From: Chaetomium olivaceum | Taxonomy: Eukaryota > Ascomycota > Sordariomycetes > Sordariales > Chaetomiaceae | NCBI GenBank assembly: GCA_039881045.1 | Contig: JAYWVB010000020.1 | Span: 248,001 to 312,000 of the forward strand | DNA length: 64,000 nt | Direction of reading: 5' to 3' | Shown here: positions 46,222-54,085 of the stretch, piece after piece | Layout: each line of letters begins with the position of its first letter | Position numbering within the stretch: the first letter of the stretch is position 1 | The notes under the pieces: generated by a model | The model's input: only the letters and a program-made list of their open reading frames with translations | The model's database searches: none | Told to the model about the DNA's origin: nothing | Made by a program: the position numbers and the translations under genes

Positions 46222-48030
46222 ATGCCTGTCATGACGAAGCTGCCCGCCGACTCTTTCTGGCCCACGGGCACCCGGGACAATGATATGCACATCCCGTTTC
46301 CCAACCTCACCAAAGACTCTTCTTCCTCGGTCATCTCTCCCCTGGCTCTCCCTCGTGGTGCCCACGGATACTTCGATCACGTCGTGTCCAACGGAAACAC
46401 TCCCACACACCTTTGTCCCGTCTCGCAACCTCGGGGAAGCCAAACTTATTCGCCGCTGTCACCTCACGTCCTGCCATTCGCAAAGCAAGCACAGTTCCAA
46501 TACGACCAAAACCGGTCGAGCAGTCTCCCGCCAACAACCCGCAACGGGATCACATCACCCAGACCGCCAGGAAACGGAGCAAATAGAAACCAAGACATGG
46601 CCGTTGGGCTCACCAACGGAATGTTGAGCCCACCGGGCAACGAGCCTGTTTATTCGCGGTCCATCTCGGCAGACGAGATGACTTCATCAACCCACGACTG
46701 CATGGTCCGACGGCTCCTTCAGCAAAAGGCCAGGATGCAGGAGGCTTGGGAGGCGGAGCGCAAGTACCTAGAGGCGAACCGTGAGCGAGCCGAGGAGGTG
46801 TACAAGGAAGAGCGCGCCCTTATGGAGGAGGAACGCGCCGAGTGGGATGCCGAGAAGGCGGCTTTGCTAGGGGAAATCGAGCGGCTGGGGGGCACCAACC
46901 CGTTGGCCATGAATAGCCTCCCCTTTTGGGCGAGAACCCCCTTTGCGAGTCTGGGCCAGCGTGAAGGAAGTCAGGGAACATCACGGATAAGCCCCAACAG
47001 CTCGCTGTCTTCGGAAAGGAGTTCGCAGCCCGTGGGCCAGAATGGAAAGCCGGCCGCCCGAAACGGATCTTCCCAATTACCCATCCCGGGGCCGAGAGCT
47101 CAGGATCTCGCTTCCCCAAGGTCACCAAACGGGCCCAGCGCGGCCACGGCCGACTTCATGAAACAAGACGAGGCGCCCGATACCGCAACCGACCCTATCC
47201 CGATCGTCGACGTCCAGGAAATTCACCCAGAGTTGGAGGGAATCCCCATCAAGGCTACTAGCGTAAAGAAGGCGACCTTCAAGGATACCGAGTCTCAGAA
47301 TGGGTCCAAGTCCTCCAGCCCATCTAGATCCCCTCCCTCGGGTTCCGACCAACCCAAAAGCCCGCGGGTTAAGAAGGAACAAACCCTCCAAGTTCTGGCA
47401 GCCAAGGAAGCGGACCGCCTCACAATGCATGCTGGCCATACGCCAAGCCATTCCCTCTCGTCGGTGGGAACTGTTGTTTCCTCGGGGACAGCCACTGCGA
47501 CGAGCAACAGCGGCGACAGTACTCCGACCATGCCGCATGACGATGTCGCGTTCAGTCGGAGCACAACCACGGCCGACGGCGGGAGCGGCGTATCCGGATC
47601 GCAACAGGCCATGGAACCTTTCTCTAGTGTCACAGACCAGCACGGCCACCTCCTCGCCGACCATCCCGAGCCCGTCTTTGAGCTTACCGAAGACCGTGAG
47701 CTGAAGGGGCCATTAATGGTGCGGAACATGCCGGCCCACGACGAGATCTTTTTTCAGAAGCTGTCAGACAAGCTGGAAGAGGTCAGCAAGGACAACGCGG
47801 CTGCACTACCGGCAGTGTTGAAAGACTCGGAGCCGGCCAAGAAGGCGGCGCAACCAGCCGCCACGGAGGTGAAGACGCAAACCGAAAATCAGCCCGGCGC
47901 GGATTCCGAGGCTGGCTCTGAAGACAGCAGCAAGAGCAGCCCGAAAAGCAGCGACGAAGATGAGCTCGACGTTCCCCTGAAGTTCAAAAAACGCATGAAC
48001 TTTGGCGCGCCCTTTGGGGAGTTCCGGTAG
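46222..48030 (+). CDS. Uncharacterised coiled-coil protein with acidic C-terminus, 602 residues
   Basis: A single exon, with an in-frame stop 7 codons upstream of the chosen ATG. Residues 1-150 are Pro/Ser/Asn-rich and probably disordered. About 155-225 form a strong Glu/Arg/Ala-rich coiled coil (RMQEAWEAERKYLEANRERA). The middle 250 residues are Ser/Pro-rich with many SP sites (SPRSPNG, SPSRSPPSG), possible phosphorylation targets. The C-terminal part has a structured-looking block (GPLMVRNMPAHDEIFFQKLS), a Ser/Asp-rich acidic stretch and a basic hydrophobic end (LKFKKRMNFGAPFGEFR) that looks like a functional short motif. No catalytic domain, signal peptide or membrane segment is seen. I do not recognise the family. 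The clean long frame and composition make it a real gene. Confidence 0.85.
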   Translation: MPVMTKLPADSFWPTGTRDNDMHIPFPNLTKDSSSSVISPLALPRGAHGYFDHVVSNGNTPTHLCPVSQPRGSQTYSPLSPHVLPFAKQAQFQYDQNRSSSLPPTTRNGITSPRPPGNGANRNQDMAVGLTNGMLSPPGNEPVYSRSISADEMTSSTHDCMVRRLLQQKARMQEAWEAERKYLEANRERAEEVYKEERALMEEERAEWDAEKAALLGEIERLGGTNPLAMNSLPFWARTPFASLGQREGSQGTSRISPNSSLSSERSSQPVGQNGKPAARNGSSQLPIPGPRAQDLASPRSPNGPSAATADFMKQDEAPDTATDPIPIVDVQEIHPELEGIPIKATSVKKATFKDTESQNGSKSSSPSRSPPSGSDQPKSPRVKKEQTLQVLAAKEADRLTMHAGHTPSHSLSSVGTVVSSGTATATSNSGDSTPTMPHDDVAFSRSTTTADGGSGVSGSQQAMEPFSSVTDQHGHLLADHPEPVFELTEDRELKGPLMVRNMPAHDEIFFQKLSDKLEEVSKDNAAALPAVLKDSEPAKKAAQPAATEVKTQTENQPGADSEAGSEDSSKSSPKSSDEDELDVPLKFKKRMNFGAPFGEFR

Positions 48031-48780
48031 CCACGGATCAGCGCTCGGTTCGCCGCCACGGCCAAACATATTCCGCCGATATAATATCTTTAACAATCAC
48101 CCGGGGGTTCTACACATTTTCGCTTTTCATAACCCCCATCCAGCCGGTTTTATTTCATTTTTTATTTGTTTTGTTTGTACATGGACCTCACTCATACCCT
48201 CAATCACGGCGGATTTGGGCCCTTCACTACGCATTGGAACAGAGGAAAGGGGCATGGGTTACAAAAACAAACACATATTAGAGGGGCATTGCAGGAGGTG
48301 GCTGGGAACTGGAGTTCAGCATGGAAAGCGGAAAGCGGAAAGGGGAAAGCGAGGCAGGTTTGGGTGACTTGGGACGGTCGGTCAGCGATTGCGGGGATCA
48401 TATTAGCATTTATCCTTCCTTTTCTTTTTGTTCTCTGTGTATGGTACAATACCCCCTTTTTTCTTAGTTTATTGAGGTTGTCTTGTGGAATGAGTGGCGG
48501 TCGGCCAGCCTGTGAGTTTAGATCTCGACTTTCTTTGCACCAAGACGCTTCAGCAGACGGCAGCGAGTTAGTTGCATTGCAATATATCAGGCCTCTACCC
48601 ACAGGAACAACTAATTCAGACGAACCCGAGACTGAATAGACAAATAAAAAATTGTATGAGAATGTGTATTCCAACTGCTTATTAGAAGATCTTTCCAGGT
48701 GTATCCCAAACTCCTGCCCCTTAAACGCTACAATGCTGGGCCATTCTGGTACAGTACATGGACGCAACCCGTCACAATTA
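48031..48780. other. Intergenic, 3' flank of the coiled-coil gene
   Basis: AT-richer 3' flank with T-rich tracts (around 48145-48175 and 48415-48475) suited to 3'-end formation. No gene seen. Confidence 0.6.
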
Positions 48781-49093
48781 TCCTCGACAAGCTCCCCCTC
48801 CATCCCCATCAGGCTTCTCCCCCCAATCAACCCCCCGTAAGGCATTCCCCCCATCATGACAGCTCCCCATATCGACGTCCCCTCCCCATCAAGACATCCT
48901 CTTCCCCCATGACATCTCCCACCATCAGACATCCCCCCTAAACACCCCCCAACCCCCCCAACCTCCCCCCATCCCCTTTCAATCCCCCCCCAACCCCCCC
49001 AACTCCCTCCAACTCCCCCCAAGTCCCTCGCAACCTCCCCCCAACCCGTCCCAACCTCCCCCCATCCCCCTCCAACTCCCCCCCAACCCCTAA
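48781..49093 (-). repeat. G-rich minisatellite in the 3' flank of ISN1
   Basis: On the minus strand (the sense strand of ISN1) about 300 bases consist of G3-G8 runs separated by short spacers such as TT, ATT and AGTT. It starts right after the ISN1 stop. A word at 48879-48910 is a degenerate copy of the ISN1 stop-codon region at 49087-49114 (both contain GGGGAAGA, GATGTC, TGAT in order). Such sequence can form G-quadruplexes in RNA and DNA. Confidence 0.75.
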
Positions 49094-50756
49094 TCAGGAC
49101 ATCTTCTTCCCCATCAACTCCGCCAACTCATCCAGCAAATCCACTGTCTCGGCCGGACTCGCAATCCACGCCGTCGTGCCCACACTGCGCGCCCGGAAGT
49201 CATTGGCTCCCGCACTCAGGAACTGATCGCCCACATGCAGGGTATTCCCCCCCTCGATCGCAGCAGCAGCGCCCCCCGTCCCACCATTACCGCCGCCCGC
49301 AAACCACCGCTGACAAACAGTCACACCCCAACTCTTATCCCCAATATCCACAAACACATCCCGCCCGCCATTAAACGCGCAAAACGGCACCCGCCCGCGC
49401 CTGCCCGCACTGCTCAGCTCCAGCACTTTTTGGACCACCAGCACCGTCTCCTCGAGCGACTCGCGCGGGATGCGCGCCTCGGGGGGGTCGGCGACGATGC
49501 CCACGGCGCGGTCCTTGCGCATCAGCACGGCGGGCAAGTTGAGCGTCTTGATGCAGTCGCCGAGGGCGGCCTCGGCCGTGTCGAGGACCTCGGTGATGTC
49601 GCGCTCGTCCCAGGCGGCCATTTCCGGGGTCAGCCAGCGTTCGCGGGGCACCGGGGTGAGGAGGTGCGGGGAGGAGGGGGAGAAGGCAAAGAGGTAGTTG
49701 GCTTCGCCGCCCATGATGATGAGGGATTGTTTTTGGGCCGGGGTGAGCTCGGCCGTGTTGGCGAGGGCGTCAAGGAGGCCGTGCAGGCGGGCGTGGTACT
49801 TGTCGGCGGTGGTGTAGCCGGCGGCGGTGACGATGCCGATTTTGACGTTTTTGCGGAGGAGGTCTGTGATGTTAGACGGCGGGTTAGATACCGAGATAGG
49901 TAAGGGGGCGGGGGGAGGTGGGGGTTTAAGGGGGGGTTAGTTGTACGTACCGATCAGCCGGGGGACGATGGGGCTGGTGGGCTCGAGGCTCTGGCCGTCG
50001 TCGTAGAGGGTTACGTCACCGTCAAAGGTTGCGAGCTGAAGAGTGCCGTAGCTGGTCACGGCCATCATCTGAGCCGAGTTGAGTATGAGGCGGACGTCGT
50101 TGAAGGAGGGCGAGACGAAGCGGCGGGAGGAGATGTAGCGTTTGTGGTCCTGGAACTTGAAGCCGGCTTCTAGGGGTAGCCGGGTGAAGAAGGGCCCTAT
50201 GCTGGGGACGAGGAGTTTGAGTTTGGATGGAAAGGGGTTCTCGGCGTCGTTCTGGTGGGCAACTGGGAGTTGTGAGTCACTGACATTTAGGGGGAGAAAC
50301 GGCATGACTTACTGTGGTCGTCTATCATGACCTCGACATCACGGAGAATCTCGCTGTATCTCCGATGGGCTTCCTCGCGGGTCTGAGCCAGATCGGTCAT
50401 GCTCTGCCTGTCGATGGGGCCATGGGGCTGGGAGTACAGCACGAACGGGACGGCAAGTAACCCCTTGATCCATTCTGGGTTTGAATTAGTGATGTCTTTA
50501 TGAATGGCATGAAGCAATCGTTTTCTTTGTCCACATGCGGTTTATGGTGTTGCGTAACTGTCACTGTGGCGGTGAACCACCATCCCATCTCCGTCTCGGA
50601 CCAGCTTCAGAGGGATGGGAGCTTCTAGGGAGGCCTTACCTATGAATTGATCTCGCCGGTGGGTTTTAAGGGCATCTGGTTGTCTGGTCAGTCTCTATCC
50701 CACGGTACGGAAGAGGGAAGGAAATACACACATTCAACGCGATAGCGAGTGGTCAT
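49094..50756 (-). CDS. ISN1: IMP-specific 5'-nucleotidase Isn1
   Basis: Hydrolyses inosine monophosphate to inosine and phosphate in purine salvage, in the cytosol. Five exons: 50756-50732, 50675-50640, 50474-50313, 50262-49951, 49863-49094 (434 residues, close to the yeast enzyme). All junctions are in phase; introns are 56, 165, 50 and 87 nt. The reconstructed start MTTRYRVEYALKTHRRDQFI and the following EWIKGLLAVPFVLYSQ are hallmark Isn1. The catalytic HAD-like motif TFDGDVTLYDDG has its two Asp at about 155 and 157. KIGIVTAAGY supplies the second HAD motif, and LIIMGGEANYLF and GNTLHVGDQFLSAGANDFRAR the later motifs. Two very short first exons (25 and 36 nt) hide the start. No frame problem was seen. 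The stop abuts a G-rich repeat. Confidence 0.94.
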
Positions 50757-51515
50757 GGTGTTGATAGTGAAGTGTGGTAAGATTGTGTGAGACCTGACTG
50801 GGAGAGAACAAGAGAAGAGAGAGGGTGTTCTCAGATAAATTGTTACTTAAGGTAATCCAGCAAACGTTAAGCAAACCTTAAATCTAAAGAATACTTTTAG
50901 AAAGGAAGGCACAGTCACCGCTTCTTACAAACACAAAACCAACTCCCGTTTGGGACGGAGCTATCAGCTGGCACAGGGCAGGGTTACAGGGCCACAGGGC
51001 CATGGTGGTCGAGGTTGTCGCTGGCACAACTGCGGGGCCGCGGGGCCTGCCAATGGCTGTTGGCGGATGATGTCACAGGGTCAGCCCGGTCCAAGTGATC
51101 CAATCAGAGTTACCCTCGAGATGCAGGGTTGGGACTTGGCCCCTCGCGGTGGCTGCCGGCTGGTGTCTTGGCATGAGATTGGGTTGCGCAGATCGGCACT
51201 CTCCGGCGGTCCATCGAACACTGCACTGCAGCAGCGGCTGGGCCTGCATCAACATCCATTTTCACTCCCAGGTTGCTTCCACGTTGACGGGATGAATGCC
51301 CCGGGTTGTTTGAGTTATCAAACCAAACAACTGGAAACCGAACCAAAAACAAAACTTAAATTTACCACCCCAGATATTTACACAACCCACCAATTCAAAG
51401 CCAATCCTAGCCACAGCCACCCCATATCCTCCATCCTCCCTCCTCCTCCAGACAAGCAAGCAAAACAACCAAAAGACCACCTTACGAAAAAAAAAAAAAA
51501 CCCACACCTTTGTTC
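50757..51515. other. ISN1 promoter and 3' flank of the Cys-rich secreted-protein gene
   Basis: Includes a 14-base A run at 51487-51500. The plus strand around 51300-51480 is A/C-rich. No gene is supported. Confidence 0.6.
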
Positions 51516-52139
51516 TTAACAAGCCAAACTACTCGTCCGCGTCCGCGTCAAACACCCCTCGGCACACGCCGTCTGGCACCCGGTCACGAACAGCACCGTC
51601 TTGGGCTCGCACCCGCACGGCACCACAAAGTCGGTCTGCACCTGGCATGTCGGCACCGGGCACCGGATCGGGTCACACCCTTCGGGCGACGTCGTGCGGG
51701 TGACTTTGGGGCAGGGGATTGATGATGATGTGGGTGGCCGGGTGGTGCTGGGTCGCGGGGGCAGGGTGACGATGCTGGTGACTACACCCGAGCGAGTGCT
51801 CGTGCTGGTGGGGGTGGGCCGGGTGGTGGTTGAGCGGCGCGTCGTGGTGCGCATGGTCGACGTGGTGGGGCAGGGCAGGGCCGACGTGCGGAAGTCGATT
51901 TCGCAGCCCTGGTAGGGGCAGGGTGCCTGGCAGGGGGCGATGAGCGTGGCCGTGGGGAGCGTGGACGGGCAGCCGCAGGGGTTTTGGATCGTGGTGCGGA
52001 AGGTGCAGTCCGTCAGGGGGCACTCGTTGCCGCAGCCGCGGTCCTGGATGGTGCGCGTGGCTGTCGGGCAGACCGCGTCGGGGGCTTGCGCGAGGGCTAG
52101 ACTGGCTAGGCCTAGGAGAGCGGCGAGGGTGAACTTCAT
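51516..52139 (-). CDS. Secreted cysteine-rich protein with Ser/Thr-rich linker, 207 residues
   Basis: Single coding exon. A signal peptide is clear: MKFTLAALLGLASLALA, cleavage likely after AQA. The mature part has a Cys-rich N-terminal module of about 70 residues (spaced C..CPxxxC and PCGCP), a Thr/Ser/Pro-rich linker of about 60 residues suited to O-glycosylation, and a second Cys-rich module that repeats the pattern (CDPIRCPVPTC, PCGCEP, CQTACAEGC). The two modules look like an internal duplication. It is likely a wall-associated or effector-like extracellular protein; no enzyme motif is present. The 5' leader has a clear 52-nt intron (52225-52174; GTACGG donor, GCTAAC branch, ATAG acceptor), and a TATATAA lies at 52372-52378. 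Confidence 0.85.
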   Translation of the reverse strand: MKFTLAALLGLASLALAQAPDAVCPTATRTIQDRGCGNECPLTDCTFRTTIQNPCGCPSTLPTATLIAPCQAPCPYQGCEIDFRTSALPCPTTSTMRTTTRRSTTTRPTPTSTSTRSGVVTSIVTLPPRPSTTRPPTSSSIPCPKVTRTTSPEGCDPIRCPVPTCQVQTDFVVPCGCEPKTVLFVTGCQTACAEGCLTRTRTSSLAC

Positions 52140-53519
52140 TGTGGATGGTGAGGTGAGCTGGTGTTTGGGTATGCTATCTTGCGTTAGCAGGGTGGAGAGA
52201 GCTTGGTTGTGGCGTTCAACCGTACCTGGAAGTTCAAGGGACTCTCTGGGAGTTTGGTCTTTCTCTGGGGTTGACGGAACGGGACGACCTGGATGTGCCT
52301 GGATGCGCTACCTTGTTCAGCTTGTCAACTGTCTCCTTTTCTCTCTCCCAAGTGGGACAGAGACCCGGTTATTATATACCCCAAACCCAACAAGCCCCCC
52401 GTCTTGATTGCGTTTCTATTTTTCGACTTCTATTCCTGTCATCCACGGCCGGCCCCGAGTTGCTTCCCGTCCTGGCAACTCTCCAGCTTCCGGGCTCTTG
52501 CCTACTCTATGGGCCCACCGGATGAAGTGATTTCCACTTATTAAGGTCGGCGCATCCCACCTGTCTCCCTGGATAGCTGCGCGTTATCACCGCACTCTAT
52601 ATCCCAAAGAGCGGGTGTGCCTGTCCCGGCCTGAGGGATATGCAACGCTAATAAGCTGGAGAGGTGTCATTGCCCTCTGCTTTCGGGCCGCGAGATGGCT
52701 CCTCGTGTTGCGGCGCAATAACGACGGTCAGATTTCTATATTCTGATGGACCACCCTCTTCCTCGGAACCAAGGGCAACAAAACAGCCGCCGGGCGACAG
52801 GCTGAATGAGCGATCCTGATGCTTTCGAGCCACGGCTGTTGCTCCGAGGACGGGCCGTGCTTCTTCCATGAATATGCGCCGACGTTGAGGTCCCCGGGTG
52901 GCGACGTCAAAACCCGTTTCATCTCAATCTCCATGCAGGCGCCACCTGCTCCGTTCCCGCCTAGTTCCCGCTTCGTCTGCGAGGCCACAGACGGCGGATG
53001 CAGGGCGGCTTGATCACGGTTCTGCGGGACATGTTGGTATACTATCGTGACAAGGGTGTATATCACCTCCATATATCCACAGCGGGGCCCGACATGCACG
53101 AACCTGCCAGGGTATGGGCTTTTGCTGTGTTTCCCATCCGGGTCGTTGGAGAGGGATCAACAGGTTGCTATCCGGGAGAGGGAGATGATGTTCGTCAACA
53201 AGGGCTTAAGGTTCAGGCGGCAGAGGATCGACGAAGTGTGCCAGGAACCCGCTTGCTTCTCCTCCATCTAGAATGGGACAATGCCATCACAGGCGTGTGT
53301 AAGTGAGCCAACCCGGGACAACAAACCCCCGAACGTTATCGATCCCCTGGACAGGACGGAGAATCTCGCTCTTGCATTCCCGCACCTATCAGATTACCAT
53401 GCAAGACCACACTGCAAAAGTCCAGGCTAGAATCCTAACAAATCTGCTCACCCTGGCGCGTCCATCGATGGCTATAGTAGATTCGAGCCCTGGTATATAC
53501 GTGCCCATTATTCCCGTCT
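52140..53519. other. Promoter of the Cys-rich gene, then intergenic
   Basis: The first 250 bases hold the leader, its intron and the TATA box of the gene to the left. The rest has short frames only. Confidence 0.6.
52372..52378 (-). promoter_or_regulatory. TATA box of the Cys-rich secreted-protein gene
   Basis: TATATAA on the minus strand, 233 bases before the ATG in genomic distance, or about 180 after removal of the 52-nt leader intron. Confidence 0.55.
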
Positions 53520-53759
53520 TCAGCCTCCGTTTAGCCTGAGCTGTGGGGCCGGACCTGCACGGCTTCTCAACGAGCGGCCGTTGAGGCCAAGCAAATTCCC
53601 AATATAAGGTACCAGGCCTTTCTTGATATTGCCGCAATCAACGTTGGTGGTTTCTGAAATAGCCGTTCTTTGGTTGTCGTGGCGTCGAGCCGTAAGCGAG
53701 CGGGAGGCGGCGAGAAGCAGGAGCAAACCTGCACAAAAAATACAACTAAAGGTCGACAT
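53520..53759 (-). CDS. Candidate small secreted protein, 79 residues
   Basis: The ATG at 53759 opens a frame with a good signal peptide (short polar start, then CAGLLLLLAASRS) followed by an Arg-Arg pair that could be a Kex2 site and a 50-residue mature part with a single Cys (NVDCGNIKKGLVPYIGNLLG). A TATATATT lies about 145 bases upstream, and the bases before the ATG are C/T-rich. No family is recognised. An overlapping frame from an ATG at 53785 competes but has a poorer composition. Confidence 0.38.
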   Translation of the reverse strand: MSTFSCIFCAGLLLLLAASRSLTARRHDNQRTAISETTNVDCGNIKKGLVPYIGNLLGLNGRSLRSRAGPAPQLRLNGG

Positions 53760-53903
53760 TGAGTTGGAAGAGAGAGGAAAACCATAGCTCTGATAAACAG
53801 TTTAGCCGTATAACGGGCGTGGTGGTTTCTTCGATAATTAGAAGTTTGTTACATTATAACCCCGATCGGTCTAACAAGGACAACGTCAGGTGAAAAGCGA
53901 AAA

Positions 53904-53910
53904 ATATATA
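53904..53910 (-). promoter_or_regulatory. TATA-like element of the small secreted-protein candidate
   Basis: TATATAT on the minus strand, about 145 bases before the ATG at 53759. Confidence 0.35.
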
Positions 53911-54085
53911 GATTAGTTGCATTCGAACAATCAAGCCACGCCCCTAATAATGCAATGATATGCGTGCGCCAGGTCCCGTACCATCATAATGTAGCACTTT
54001 ATCAAATGTGTCCATGTATCCAGCTAATGCGCCATGCCTCGACTCCAAGGCCGTAACCGTAAACTCCGTATCACTCTAATCAGCT

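Noticed and set aside
48204..49022. 272-codon Gly-rich minus-strand open frame
   Set aside because: Its Gly-rich start is a translation of the G-rich minisatellite next to ISN1; the rest shows no domain.
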